A DNA stretch of 64,000 nucleotides from Agarophyton chilense. Taxonomy: Eukaryota > Rhodophyta > Florideophyceae > Gracilariales > Gracilariaceae. The notes under the pieces are model-generated. The model had not been told where the DNA came from. It was given only the letters and a program-made list of their open reading frames with translations, and ran no database searches. This document shows positions 24,219-36,027 of this stretch, one piece after another; position 1 is the stretch's first letter; the number at the start of each line of letters is the position of its first letter. The stretch spans positions 124,001 through 188,000 of the forward strand of contig JARGXX010000106.1 of NCBI GenBank assembly GCA_030374765.1, given 5' to 3'. The position numbers and the translations under genes were made by a program.

Positions 24219-25478
24219 CTAAGGAACGTACTCGAATGAGACACAGTTCATCAGTAGTTTTTTACTACGTGAGATGTTTTGGGGGCTCTTCATAATATCA
24301 AATATATGAGAAATGCTTTTCATATGGACAAATTTACGTCCTAGCACCTGTAATAGCTTTTCAACACTCAACCATATAAAAAGATACATCTTCAGGTGAA
24401 CTAAGTTTATTGGGACATCCAAAATACAGAACCAAAAATACATCTCTAGAACATTCAGAATCCATAAATTTGAAACCAAATTTGAAGTGACCATTGGAAT
24501 AAAAACATATGAAAAATGGGAGTAACACGCTGAGAGTAGCCCTCTAAAAAGAAGCAAATATAGGATAACTTGGAAAAAAGAGATATTTACAGAGTTTCGG
24601 TGATCTTGACGACGTAGACAAGAAAGTCTATCCCACGAAGTACTAGGGCAATGTAGAACATTTTTCGGAACATCCACGACAGTTATATTATACTTCTTGA
24701 AAACACCTGTACGGTAAAGCATGGAAAAAGACATTTCTGGTATTTCATATATACTCTCAGCACTTTTCCGTATTATCTTCGAATACAGCATCATACCTTT
24801 TCTACCTTTTACAAAAACCTGATTATCTCTGACCTCCGGAAAAGATGATTTTGCACCGACGAATGTTAGAGAATTGTACTTTGCGGCAATCCATGGATTA
24901 CTTTCAAAGTCTACCATATCGCGATCAATAAAATACAGAATTTGGCCATTGGATACGGAAATCGTTTCAACTGCTTTCATTCTTTCTCTGTATACTCTAT
25001 TAATTTCTTTTTCCGAAGAGTCTTTTGGGTCCGGAATTCTTAAATTAATCCATTCGCACATGGGCCAAGCTGGCTGGTTCAGATCAAAAGCATTCACGGT
25101 AACCACAGCACAATTCCATTTGACGTTTCGCAAAATTTGCCGTTTCAGAGGAATTTTTTCAATTTTCGGCCCACCACTTAAAAAAGAAATAATAACAATG
25201 ATGAATAACCAATGTTTTTGCTTAAAGAGTGAAATAAGTACAACTACAAGTAGTGCTCTGGAACTTGCTTGATTTGTATGAAGCAGAATTGCATATTGTT
25301 TGTAGAAAACTCTAATGCTCATTGAAGTCACCGTAATGGTTATACGTCCACATATTTTTAGAAATCTTATACCTTTTTGATTTCTAGTGTTCCACTCCCC
25401 ACGCTCGAAATAGTATTCAAATCTAGAGTTTACAACAATATATATAGTCAAGATCAAATACAGTGCTCGGAATTTCAT
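24219..25478 (-). CDS. Membrane protein with glycosyltransferase-like DRD motif
   Basis: Intact 419-codon frame with ATG, no intron needed, in AT-rich DNA. Residues 3-16 are hydrophobic (YLILTIYIVV) and 75-100 form a strong membrane span, so a Golgi-type type II protein is plausible. An alternative start at Met53 would leave that second span as the anchor. Residues 180-190 read ILYFIDRDMVD, a DxD-type motif (D185, D187) preceded by hydrophobic residues, as at the metal and nucleotide-sugar site of many glycosyltransferases. Nearby are NPWIAAKYNSLTFVGAKSSF and a Cys-rich WDRLSCLRR. The C-terminal 120 residues contain further hydrophobic stretches. The family is not identified. It is one of only two intact long genes in a window of wrecked transposons, so it is probably under selection or recently arrived. 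Confidence 0.6.
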   Translation of the reverse strand: MKFRALYLILTIYIVVNSRFEYYFERGEWNTRNQKGIRFLKICGRITITVTSMSIRVFYKQYAILLHTNQASSRALLVVVLISLFKQKHWLFIIVIISFLSGGPKIEKIPLKRQILRNVKWNCAVVTVNAFDLNQPAWPMCEWINLRIPDPKDSSEKEINRVYRERMKAVETISVSNGQILYFIDRDMVDFESNPWIAAKYNSLTFVGAKSSFPEVRDNQVFVKGRKGMMLYSKIIRKSAESIYEIPEMSFSMLYRTGVFKKYNITVVDVPKNVLHCPSTSWDRLSCLRRQDHRNSVNISFFQVILYLLLFRGLLSACYSHFSYVFIPMVTSNLVSNLWILNVLEMYFWFCILDVPINLVHLKMYLFIWLSVEKLLQVLGRKFVHMKSISHIFDIMKSPQNISRSKKLLMNCVSFEYVP

Positions 25479-27957
25479 TCCAAAATAATGAGCTTTTGAA
25501 GGAAGAAACCGTGGATGGTCATGATTTACAAGAAAAGCCTTTTTAACAGAGTTGCTACTTTATCAAATTGCTGAAAAATATTTTGAACGAAAACTGAGAT
25601 CTGTGATTAACAAAACCCGAATTCCATTTTATTTTTTTGATTTCGAAAAATGAAAAGTATTAATTTGAAAAGGCCACAGAATGTTCGTTTTCTAGTTTAG
25701 TGCGCTTTGTACTGATTCTGCACTTAGAAGAGAAAATCTTTTGGATGCAGAACCCATATTCTAAAAGTCCAGTTTTCAAGTACTTGCCTACCTGCAGGTT
25801 AGAATAGACTTTTTTGAACTACTGCAACAGATGTGAGCAGTTATTGGGACCGTTCTCAGATACATATCATGATCGTTCCTGTTAGAACTGATCTGCATTC
25901 TGAAAGGCTCATCACTCTTACTCCAAACTGTGTTGATTGTTAGCGCAATTAACATTCAGGTATGTGGTGCATCTAAAAGAACTACGCCAAATAGTACATA
26001 CTTGTTTTGAAGCGAACTCAGATTGTAGCTAAGTGCATTCGTTTAACATTTTGAAAGTGTATATAGAGAGGTGCTACACACTCAAAACAGAGGTTATAGA
26101 ACTCCTAGAGCGTGAATACTCAACCCACTCTGCAATTCTATAATGGAAGTTTTCTTCTTTCACAGTTATTCGGAGAAAGTGCATTCAATTAAATCCAGTT
26201 GTATCTTCTATGTAAGGAATAAAGCCCTCAGTAATACGTACCGGGTTATTTACATTGGCAATGACATATGATTCTACTTCTCTTTTCTATACCCCTGAAA
26301 CCGTCTTACACTCTGGGTCATGGGTATGACGGGATCACGCCCTCGTGATCGTAGTTAATGTGTATCGTGCCATGGAAAACATAAAACAGCAATTTGGAAA
26401 AACAAAATGGTGCAATGAAATCAACCTCGCCATAAAACAACAACCCGTTGGCTTTGCAACAACAATTAATGATTTCTGATTACTTCTTCGCCACTACTAT
26501 TTCTTTCCAATGGCGCTTTAAATGTCAAAAAGTCTCGCTGAGTTTCTATTAGCTAGAACAAAACACAAATTTGGGTTTCAAGTGTACGTTGTTTGTACAT
26601 GGTTCAGAGCACTACGATCGATGCGGACATTTAATGTAATGGCTCCGCCTCATGTCCAGAGTACTTACTTCCATCCTCTGACGAAGCCCATTAAAGATCT
26701 GAGAACAAAGCTGAATGAAGTGCTTGCAACTTTTCAGTATCAAGGAACCACGATTCAACCTATATTTGCATTGTAAAATAAAGTTTTTCAAGTTTATGTG
26801 ACTTCATAGTATTTTGTATTTTTGGGCCAGCATTTCAGCCACCAGGATTTCTGACTGATTTCTCCACTTCATAACAATGAAAATACCCTTACCAAAGTCT
26901 TAATAATCCGTACGATTCCCGCTGAATGCATGAAGACTCTTAATATACGACCAAAAACCGCTAAATAACATCATCAACCAGAAAACTGCAAAAACGAAAC
27001 GTTCTATGCAAAAAAGGAAACCTAGCTTCAAATGAAAAAAACCGGAAGTACTCCATTTTGGGACGCCCTCTTTCACTCAAGAAATGTCTGGTCCATCCCG
27101 GGCTTATCGTGTACTCTATTCAGGGTGTAAGATTTACATTATTCGCATGTGTAGTGAAAAGCCACCACAAATCCATATTGTTCTCGGTGGGAATCACTTT
27201 CCTTCATCCCCTGTAGTTAGGTCTCCGAGACTTGAGTCGGTACAGCAAAGCAGTAGGTCAAATCTTTGCTGATGATGAACCAAACCCAATAACCTCGAAC
27301 ACAGATCGGAGCCCGAATTACGTCCCTTAACTCTAAGCGAGATCACCAAAATCGAAAACTTTGGCGGCCTCATTGTGCATAACATTTACATATATCTATG
27401 AGCCCAACCCTGACCAAGTAATGTCTTCAGGGCATTCATGCAACTGCCTCGAATCTTTTTGTATGATTCCGTGGGAAGCGACCGGCCTGGTACTCAGACC
27501 CTCGGCACCCAAAAGGTTTTTGGACAAATACCTGGCTCATACAGGATGGTTGTGACGTCTCATGAATAAAAAAAAATGGAATTCTTCAGGATTCTACCTC
27601 TGCTCATGCTCGACAAATCGGAACCCTTATGCGAACTTCAATTTAGCGTCAGAGCCTTTATGGTGGGTAGGATCCAGACCATAGTAGAAACATCTGGTTC
27701 TGCGCGGCGATAAGAAACCAAGGTGATACCGATCCGGAGAAAATGAATTCCATCGAGATTCCTTCGAGGAAACCAGAATATTTTCGCTTTGAAGAGAGGT
27801 TGCGCGGCATATGGAAGTCTCCGCCAGACAGTGCAAACATTAAGAGACTTGGAAATTGATGTGCCACACGCGAGAGCGCGAGTAGTTTACCGTCCGTGAC
27901 TTATCTGAAAAGCTGCAGGCGGCTCAGAGCCCATTTCTTACCCATGGCGACAATCTT
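25479..27957. other. AT-rich region without a supportable gene
   Basis: Contains only short frames. One of 84 codons at 26522-26776 (+) is followed directly by an AATAAA, which could be a coincidence in AT-rich sequence. Several minus-strand scraps at 27.6-27.9 kb have no recognisable features. Confidence 0.4.
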
Positions 27958-29518
27958 GTGCCGGTTCCAGTGTTTGATTTGCGTCTGAGTGCGGCTGCGG
28001 TTCCTGCCAATCTCCACATATGCCTAACAAAAAACGTCTGGAACATGTGTTCTGAGAAGGGGGCATCGGACAATGATCGAGCCGCAGTAGAACTGCGGAT
28101 TATTAGCGCTACTACAGGGAATGGTCTTTCCATCTACGGCGATACTCTGGGATGGGAGGAGTGGGACAAGTACAAGGGACTTTTTGGATTGATGATGTCG
28201 AAATTGCATCGTGTTCTGATAGGTATGGCTTCTCTGTTTGAGCAGTTGTGCGAGGGGATCGAGGAATCTAGTTTCGGGCTACAATGTGTTTTGCAAGATT
28301 TGGTATCCCGCGTCTACCGATGGCCAGCAAAGAAGACTGATGGTGTGGCGAACATGCCTTACACGGACGGCGAGACTGCGCTACGGTATCAGAAAAAGGT
28401 GAAGAGAAAAATAAAAACGGTACTTCCAAATACAGACACTATTTCTCGTATAAGTGTAGAACGAGCGAAGGCTTTGCACAAGCCGAACGCCCAACGAGCT
28501 CTAAACTGTGCGTCAGCACCATTTCAAATTTCCATATGGCCAGAATTGTTCCGAAATGGTTTTATAGATGGTACACAGAACGTTTGAAGACTGGCTTGAT
28601 GTGAATACGCATCACGACTGGCATCCTACTGCCATGGAAAGAGTCAGTGACCGAGACTGGCTCAGGCAACATCCCACGCTCTTCCCTTTTTTGTCTACCA
28701 GAGAAGAAATCCAAACGGATTGTGATGATATGGGCCTGCACAGGCTGCTGTTGGGCACCGATGAAATCGAAAAGTGCGGCACGAGAACAGGGGCTGCTCA
28801 AATGCTGCATACTTTAAGGCAGGAGATGCGCGAGAGCTTTCGAGAACCGATGATGACGCAAATGTTAGATCTCGGACAAGTTAATATACCGTGCAGAAGA
28901 CCCTTCGAATGAAATGTAGTTGTTGGAGAGAGAGCGCAACACCAGCCCGCATATCACTTGGAGGGAATCCGCCGGCTGGAGGGGCACATTTCAAAAACTC
29001 AAAAAAGGGTAGAAAAACACATTGAGATGCTCCAGCGGGCTAGATATGTATCACTGGAAAAAAAAGGTCCACGATGGCGCGCGTATGCGAAGCACACCGT
29101 GAAAGAGGGCCATGCAGTATTATCATTTTTGGAGGTAAGCGTGGCCGCAGATATTGTAGTACGTACGCGTGATGCCACAGAATGTGGAGAGCAACTATTT
29201 ATGGTACTTGGGATTGGTAAGGACGGTGACAATATGGTTTGGGGTTTTGTAAAGCGGATGATAAGAGGCCCGCGCGGGAGTAAATTCTCGCCAAGTGAAA
29301 CGCCGGTCATGCAATTTGGAGTGGGTCCTAGCCGCGCTGGTTTGGTTCATGAGTGTGACAATGGATGCCGATTCGTGAGAGAAAGAGGCACAGCCGAGCA
29401 TAGTACTACGGTTGTGCAAAGTGGGACGTACAAGATTTTTAAGAAGATGAATGGATACCTTCCGTACCTATGGGAGATAAAAGGACGACAGGGTCCGTGC
29501 AATAGGGGTGGTTCGTAA
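27958..29518 (+). pseudogene. Unknown ~520-codon gene, one frameshift, one stop
   Basis: Three consecutive frames form one broken gene. The first (27958-28587) shifts frame near 28575 into the second (28568-28912). That one continues in the same frame, after a single TGA at 28910-28912, to 29518. Visible segments: WPAKKTDGVANMPYTDGETA, FEDWLDVNTHHDWHP, HPTLFPFLSTREEIQTDCDD, a helical, charged stretch near 28960-29090 (RRLEGHISKTQKRVEKHIEM), and a C-terminal domain with ECGEQLFMVLGIGKD, GLVHECDNGCRFVRERG and a final tyrosine/glycine-rich piece. The HECDNGC group could bind metal. No family recognised. Given the surroundings it is likely transposon cargo or a transposon accessory gene. Confidence 0.5.
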
Positions 29519-29735
29519 TTTTCGGTGATTCTGCTTTTGGTTTTGGTGGGTTTCCTCACCTCTGGCAAGGGTAGTGGTTATGTGCTATTTTAGGGCAGCA
29601 ATGTACACAGTATTACTTGTAGTGCAATGGAGAAATTCTATTCGTTCTTTATAATATAAAACCACTCAATTTAACATATATACCAGTTTTTTATGAATCA
29701 CCGCAACTCAGCAGAATCCCCTTGCGTTCAACTTC

Positions 29736-30059
29736 TTGGCTTCGCAAGGGACCAACAACTCAAATATTGCACAAGTCTTCGCGTATATCGAAAAAATAAT
29801 CTCAAGTTATACCACCATTGTATTCCAGGATACAACCGTCATTTCGAAGCAGCATCTCCTAATATTCCCTTTAATGAAACACCACACAATAGTTGAAGTT
29901 CCGCTACTTCTGCGGCATCAGGCCATATTTGGACATGGGGGTACCATTCTACGATTTAGTGCAACATCTCGTTCCAGTGGTGCGGTACGCGAAGAACAAC
30001 CGTTCCGTTTGGAATTGCTCTCGCTTGGAGACATGACTTTCCACCCGTTCCGTTGTTAA
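29736..30059 (+). CDS. Small unrecognised reading frame
   Basis: 107 codons with ATG; contains VFAYIEKIISSYTTIVF and, later, EEQPFRLELLSLGDMTFHPF. It follows the broken gene ending at 29518 on the same strand. Codon-like composition is the only support. It may be a fragment of a larger gene. Confidence 0.2.
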   Translation: MASQGTNNSNIAQVFAYIEKIISSYTTIVFQDTTVISKQHLLIFPLMKHHTIVEVPLLLRHQAIFGHGGTILRFSATSRSSGAVREEQPFRLELLSLGDMTFHPFRC

Positions 30060-30399
30060 CAGTGTTATAGTCATTATTTTTGGTAATATCTTACAATTAC
30101 TTTCAGAGAAAACAGTGTTACGGAACCAATAGAAATTTAGTAGTTTAGTGTCTCTTTTAATAGTCGAATGTATTGGTTTTAGGCAGAATTTCAGTGGTTC
30201 CGTGCAACTAGAAGTAATGGTTCACAACACCATAAGAATGGAAAACACCATGCAGTGTTCAATCGACGGCGTATAAAAATTAATTGCAAGGGGCGTGAAA
30301 TTCTTTCCAAGCAGTGTTCATTAAACTGATTCGCTCTACAGTGGGCTCATTTTCATCTATCTTCAAAGTTTCTGGGAAAAATAACAAAGAATTGAAAAA

Positions 30400-30862
30400 A
30401 ACCACAGCACTGAGAAAGATCGTATAGCAGCGCGCCTTGAATTCTCTTTAGAACGTGAGATGCTTGCGGCGTAGAAAGGTGAACGATTTGAAACATCGTT
30501 CAAGAAAAGAAACAATGAGGTGCAGAAACGTTAAACGGATGGGGAGCTAGTAGCTGGGGCGTTGAAGAAACAGATATTTGAAGCGGTGTTTGAAATTAAA
30601 CGCTAGCAAACTCAGTTTTGGAAACATCAACAGGAGATTAGTGCATTTTTCTGGCGCGAAAATGAAGCGCTCCAGAATGAGCAAGCAAAACTCCGTCATC
30701 AGTTTGAACAGTATGGCGAGCTTCTGTTGAACCCCCGTGTTTCATGAAGAATGCCGTTGACGATATAAATTCAGGTACAACAAACTTACCAGAAGCCACC
30801 ACCTTGTCCAAAGTAACGGCCACTCCTGACGCAGAAAATTCATTCTTTGAAAATGCACAATG
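30400..30862 (+). pseudogene. Coiled-coil protein remnant with repeated in-frame stops
   Basis: A single frame from about 30400 to 30747 reads as a charged helical protein (RLEFSLEREMLAA, KGERFETSFKKRNNEVQKR, ELVAGALKKQIFEAVFEIKR, FFWRENEALQNEQAKLRHQF). It is interrupted by TAG at 30472, TAA at 30532, TAG at 30604 and TGA at 30745. Another frame takes over (SGTTNLPEATTLSKVTATPD) to about 30862. Heptad-like spacing suggests a coiled coil. A gag-like or accessory transposon protein is possible; no family recognised. Confidence 0.4.
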
Positions 30863-33561
30863 AAAACAATATAGACTTAAGATCACGAGCAGAACTGCGT
30901 AATATTCTTTTTGAAGTTAGAGATGATCTTCAAGAACCTCGGTGGAAGGGCTATGAGTCGACTTCGTTCCATGATACATTTCCAGAAACATCTTTCTCTG
31001 CAGCAACTCTCCATCTCTCACGATCTAATGAAAAGGAGAAAATATCGCTCCACAACTCATAAAATTCAGAATATCGCCAAAAAAGCGAAGCAATGCAGGG
31101 GTTTCAGGTCCCCTCTCTTATCTTACAGTACGTCTCTCGTGACAATGTACATAAGACCATATCCTATGATAAGATCTTTCATAAAGCCGACTTTGTAAGA
31201 CTCCCGAATCTTCAAGGGACCTTATAAGGGTTTCAAATTCATCCTCACATGTGGCGAAGGATAAAGAGTTTTCTCCGTACCGGTATTTTCAAGTTCACAA
31301 AGCGCCCGTGAATGATTCTCATAGGATATTAAACTTTGCATGACTAACATTTTGAGGACGTGGGTATAGTGAAGCAAGATTGCAATATCAATCTGTGCAT
31401 TTTGCATTGCAATCTCAGGTTTTCTCAAGTTTGGATAGGTTATGTCTTCAACAGAAGAGTACAAAAAATTCATAATGAAGTGCAACATGCGATTTCGAAG
31501 CGCAAAAGAGCGCACTATTGTGGTTACAACCTTTGTGACCGAACCTTTTGCTCCAACTGGTAGGCTCCAGCAGTGCTCGAGTTCACATTTAATGTACAAG
31601 CGACAAAAAACTTGCGGAACAAGAATTCTTACTCGAGCAATTCCTTCTTCGATACGATCAAGTTACGTGGCCACTAGCACTTGTAGTTTGATGCATAAGC
31701 TTCATAAACAGAGATAACGTTGCGTTTTAGAAGTGCTCGAGTGATATCATCATGGGCTATTTCTGCTGAAAGATGGTCATCAACTAATATGTGTAGTACA
31801 GTGTCAGCCGATTCATCATTATGGTTCGGACCAGTAGAGAAAAATATATCCAGAAAAGAGCCCAAACGACTGCCGGAACCGTTTAGATGGCGCTTCTATA
31901 GTTTTCTATGCGTAATATCCCGGAAATGCGTGATGTAATCCGAATAACGGCACACGAAGGACGATCTCAAAGTGCATAATTTTTTATTTGAAGGCACTTG
32001 TTAATTGGAGGAACCTTCAAATTGTACAGCGGCTTGCTGATGGAAACCAGCTAAGTAGACGTAGATGCGACGAGAAGCTTCCGAGACGAGTAAATCAACA
32101 GCACAGACAAGAAGCAATTTCTATGGAGTAAATTGCATAAAGGGTAAGGGTTTTTTTTATTTGCAGAGCACCTTCAAGTATTTCTAGTGCGCAGAATGGT
32201 TGTGAGGAACTTGGAAATAAAACCGGGAGGCATGCATCGATTTCTTAATAAACGCTTTTTTCAACTCTTTGCTCTCCTAGCGTTTATAAAACTCAGGTCA
32301 TGGCACTTAAGAGATCATAGCGAGAGTATCTGAGTTTAGTATGAAATACCCATTCATGGATCATGTAATTTATTAGAAGGACCTACTAACATGAGCGTGA
32401 GCAAGGTTGTAGACAGTTTTAAGTGCGGCGTTGCCATGAGCGTTGAGAAATTTCTCCGAAAATGTGGTGAGCATCTTCATTTATCTCATCGTAGGCTGCT
32501 CATCGTACGAAATTTTTAAAAGGACCATGCCTTCCGGATGAACTTGCTTTCGAACTCCATAACGGCCTCATGATACTCATGGAGAAGAGTCTATCACAAC
32601 AGCCAAACTGTGACACACATACTCGGCAATAGAGCATGGCAGGCAAAATATTCCATCAACGGGGGCCCACGCGCGTGATGTCTAGCATGCGTTAAAAAAG
32701 TGCGAGAAGCGGGTCAAGAATCGTCGGAAGAAAGCATGGCGGGAGAAGTACACATGTCACATTCTCTAGTGAGCCGATTGATTTAGATGTGCTCAAGGCG
32801 GGTTGCACATCTAGCAACCTATACAGAGCCCTTATGCACGGCCATTATTTGGTTGATTTCGATGTGTAAGGAATGCGGAGGGGGAAGTGGAAGAGAGAGA
32901 AAGGCTGAGAAAGGATACGGGCGATACGCATACAACAGAGCAGAACTAGCGCGTCGCTGTGATGGCTGCTCCCTGGCCTGAGCTGCCCCATCGCCCATTG
33001 TCAAACGACTTGAAAGAATCAAATAGGTTCGATCGCTTTGATTTTTTTTGAATGTGTAATTTAAGAGTTCTTCCATGTGCCCCTGCGATCTGTAAAAACA
33101 TGAGAAAGTTTCCTATCATAACAATGGTAAGTTTCTCAATATCTCATCGGCTGTATATTAGATTCAAGGCATTGGATTCCCTAATCAGACACACAGGAAA
33201 TCAATGAATATCAGGATGAATCAGGTGCTCCTTGAGATCGTATGTTACTGTCAGTAACACTGGTGAGATGAAAATGTTGTCAAGCCAAATCTATTCAACT
33301 CTATGAGTGATGTAGATAAGAGGTAGACCATCATTCAGGAATAATAATTTGGAAGAAAAAACAGACGGGCTGGTTTGCGGACTATATTCAGTTTCTAGAC
33401 TGGGCACCAACAGTGGTCATCACGAGTCTGAATCTTTATGCACAAATTACCCAAGAATTCTGATGATTTTCCTCACGACATCCCATCATGTTATCTTTTT
33501 GCTTTTGTTTTCGTTTTGGGATCAAATCGATTACGCATGCACACATCAAATGATCTTTTCT
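30863..33561. other. About 2.7 kb without a supportable gene
   Basis: Short frames on both strands only, the longest being 125 codons at 31222-31599 (-). None shows a domain or a conserved look. Confidence 0.4.
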
Positions 33562-34422
33562 TCTCATTGACGAAAGTGACAGCTCGCCATGCTCATAATC
33601 TATCGCTTCGCATTCTAACTAAGTAATATTGGCAAAGTATAAAAAATATTTTTGACAACAACAGTTCAATTTTTTATACAAAGCTATGGTGTCCTTAAAC
33701 TACCACGCGATGGCATCCGATCGATTTAAACGAAAAATAATTAAGTCCCAGCCAGCTCACCCCAACTCCCCAAAAAGCCAGTCCTAGACCAAAAATCCAT
33801 CTAATCTCCCACAACCAGGTCCATTACTATATTCCAAAATAACCTTTCTACTTCTGACATAGGTTCCAAGCTCTATTTTGATATTTCAGGAAGGTCTTTT
33901 CTGTTCTGACGTTTTTTCAGAAAACTGATTCCGAGTGTCAGAATTCTGCGAGTCTGGTTCAGACTTCTGACAAACCGACATAGACGATTTTCGGCTTTAG
34001 TTTCCACATGGTGATCTGAACCCCCAGCCTAATCTTTCCGTGGCACGTGGTAATATGTGATGCAATAGTGTAACCGATTTGAATTCCTGACTTTGGGCCG
34101 AGGATATTCTGCTAAGCACTGATAAAGTTCATGTGGTTGAAGGTATCTCTTAAATCCCTCAATCATTTCGTCTACGTCTTCAGCATTCTATTTTTTGATT
34201 GGCTAATTGAGCAAATTTTGTTTTGCTCTTTAGCCGGCCTGCAATCAAACTCTCTAATAAATACTCGATATTCTTCCATCCTCACCCTACAAAAAGGCTA
34301 CATAGGTCTCTCAACCTCTTCTTCACTTCGAATAATTTTTGTCATATACTCCAGCGGGATATCCTTTGGTAGTACCGAGATACTACCAGCCGAGGCTGCT
34401 AGAATATTTTCGGGCTATGATG
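33562..34422 (+). repeat. Left long inverted repeat of copy A
   Basis: About 861 bases, complementary with many substitutions and small gaps to 36887-37737. Matching landmarks are AGTGACAGCTCGCCATGCTC near the tip, GTCCCAGCCAGCTCACCCC at about 33748, CGATTCCGAGTGTC at about 33928 and AAAGTTCATGTGGT at about 34125. The match ends abruptly at about 34420. The minus strand of 34131-34420 encodes a degraded copy of the tail gene found in the right repeat, so the plus-strand frame at 34131-34502 is its shadow. Confidence 0.8.
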
Positions 34423-34865
34423 TCTTAATCCAGAGCCTGCGTAGGAATTATTATTTCCGTGGACTTGACGAAAAAGTGACGCCTCTGCGTTTGGTCGACT
34501 AAAGCTTTTCTCCACCTCCTCGTGGTGTCGACTGGGCGGCGTAAGCTGGCTAACAGAGTAGTTCAGGGAGGTATCCCTGTTGGAGGGGGAAGTGATCAGG
34601 CCTCTGAAGGCCAGTGATCCCTATTCTGTAGGTGTGTTTTTCAGAATTCTTTGGACTCGTTTTAATTTTCTGAGAAAATGGAAGTATCGGTATTTCAAGG
34701 CCAGGCGTTACGGTATCCGGGTGTAAACTAATTTTTTAATGCTTGGCAAGACGAAATGCAGAGCTTATGTGAGATCCCGTATGGGTTGTTATCCGTAGAG
34801 ATTTACCGACGTCGCTTGTGTTAGACTCCGGAAACGGGATTATGTGAGGTTTTTCCTTAATTGGG
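34422..34865 (+). other. Hairpin-rich conserved leader of the cassette
   Basis: Conserved between copy A and the inverted copy B (about 38700-39040), although mostly non-coding in both. It has two GTCGAC palindromes (34494-34499, 34527-34532), a hairpin CAGGGA-GGTA-TCCCTG at 34564-34579 and a hairpin GGCCT-CTGA-AGGCC at 34599-34612. Copy B keeps the last stem with a changed loop (CCGT). The 3' part (about 34805-34865) reads as coding in one frame (RLRKRDYVRFFLNWE) and matches RVWKQNYVRSSLNWK in copy B. Confidence 0.5.
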
Positions 34866-35277
34866 AAATCAGAGAATCTTCTCCGTGCACAAGTTTATCA
34901 TCAGTGCGACGCGGGAAATCCAATGAAAGAAGTATTTGGCTGGGGGATCTGCGTGTGTTTTTAGTCAAGTCTCATAAGGTTTTTTGAAGTGGTATATTGT
35001 AATCAGCGGTTTTTCGTGATATTGGTTTTTGATTTTTGAAGGGTTTTCTGAAGAAGTGTTGTTCAATTTTCTGTACCACGCACCCTGCGTATTGACGTAT
35101 GGCAGGGGTATTTAGAGCACCAAGGTCTGTCCAGTAGTAACTGTGGGTAGTGTTGTCGAGGAATGAATCTCAGGAACCTGGCGGATACGAAGCCCGGTCC
35201 TAGTCCCACTTGTATGGAGGTCGGTTGGCAGCTGGACATATTGAGGTCGCGCGCTCAGCCGGGAGCAGCCCTCCTAA

Positions 35278-36027
35278 AAGCGCAAGCCTGTACTACGGGT
35301 TAGATTAGTCCCGAAAACGGAATGTTTGACCGTTCTCAGAGGTGATGGACATGCAACAAATAGAATATCAAACTGCAAGGCTCTGGGGCAGGAAATCGAG
35401 GGCATGGGGATGGATGCTTTGGGCATCCTAAGGGAAGCTTATCGGGGTAAGCTTTTAGTGTATCTTGGAGAAAAGTCGCACGGTAAAAATTCTCTCCTTC
35501 GTGTAATCAGGAATAAGATAGCGGGAATCCCTAAAAACGGTGATGTGGGTACCTTATTTCTGTGCTTTGAACATAAAATATACCCACTAAGTGTCGGAGG
35601 ATTTCCACCGGAAGCAGGACTTTTTCGGGAGGCAGTGAGTACTTTAGTTTTAACCAGCTGGGATCAAAGACTTCGAGAGCGTCCAAAACACATAATGGGG
35701 GGAAAAGAGGGTGAGTCCTCCAGTGATTACAAGTCCCAATCCGCTCCAGATTCCGACTCAGAGGAAGAATCTGCTGCCCGCGCCAGTGAAATGCAAAGAA
35801 TTTTTTATTTCATGGAGGGCTTGGAGGAGGTGCAAAAGTGCATGACTAAAGGCATAATAAAACTGATGGAGTCGCGGAAAAGTTTGGAGGAAAAATCAAA
35901 GGGGGAGGATTTTCTTGTCGACGTCAGACAGGCAATTGGTGGGATTGTTGTCGATTCCGCCAATAATTTGGCTCAGAGCCCGATGACGGGGATGAAAAAG
36001 TTTCGCGTCTCGCGAGGACGACTTTGA
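35278..36027 (+). CDS. Cassette protein 1, unknown
   Basis: Frame open from 35278. The first ATG in frame is near 35404 (MGMDALGILREAYRGK), so either that is the start or the 5' part comes from an upstream exon or a broken segment. About 200-230 residues: LLVYLGEKSHGKNSLLRVIR, then an S/E/D-rich linker (SDSEEESAARASEMQ), then a helical C-terminal part (FYFMEGLEEVQKCMTKGIIK). It overlaps the next frame by four bases, so the two may once have been one protein. This segment is absent from copy B, where the leader joins directly to cassette protein 2. No domain recognised. Confidence 0.45.
   Translation, partial: KRKPVLRVRLVPKTECLTVLRGDGHATNRISNCKALGQEIEGMGMDALGILREAYRGKLLVYLGEKSHGKNSLLRVIRNKIAGIPKNGDVGTLFLCFEHKIYPLSVGGFPPEAGLFREAVSTLVLTSWDQRLRERPKHIMGGKEGESSSDYKSQSAPDSDSEEESAARASEMQRIFYFMEGLEEVQKCMTKGIIKLMESRKSLEEKSKGEDFLVDVRQAIGGIVVDSANNLAQSPMTGMKKFRVSRGRL

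Noticed and set aside
34131..34502. 123-codon plus-strand frame in the left inverted repeat
   Set aside because: The minus strand here carries a degraded copy of the tail gene found at 36887-37160 and 45283-45678, so this frame is its antisense shadow.
35860..35885. Hammerhead ribozyme core (CTGATGG...GGAAA)
   Set aside because: The conserved CUGAUGA and the flanking stems are not present.
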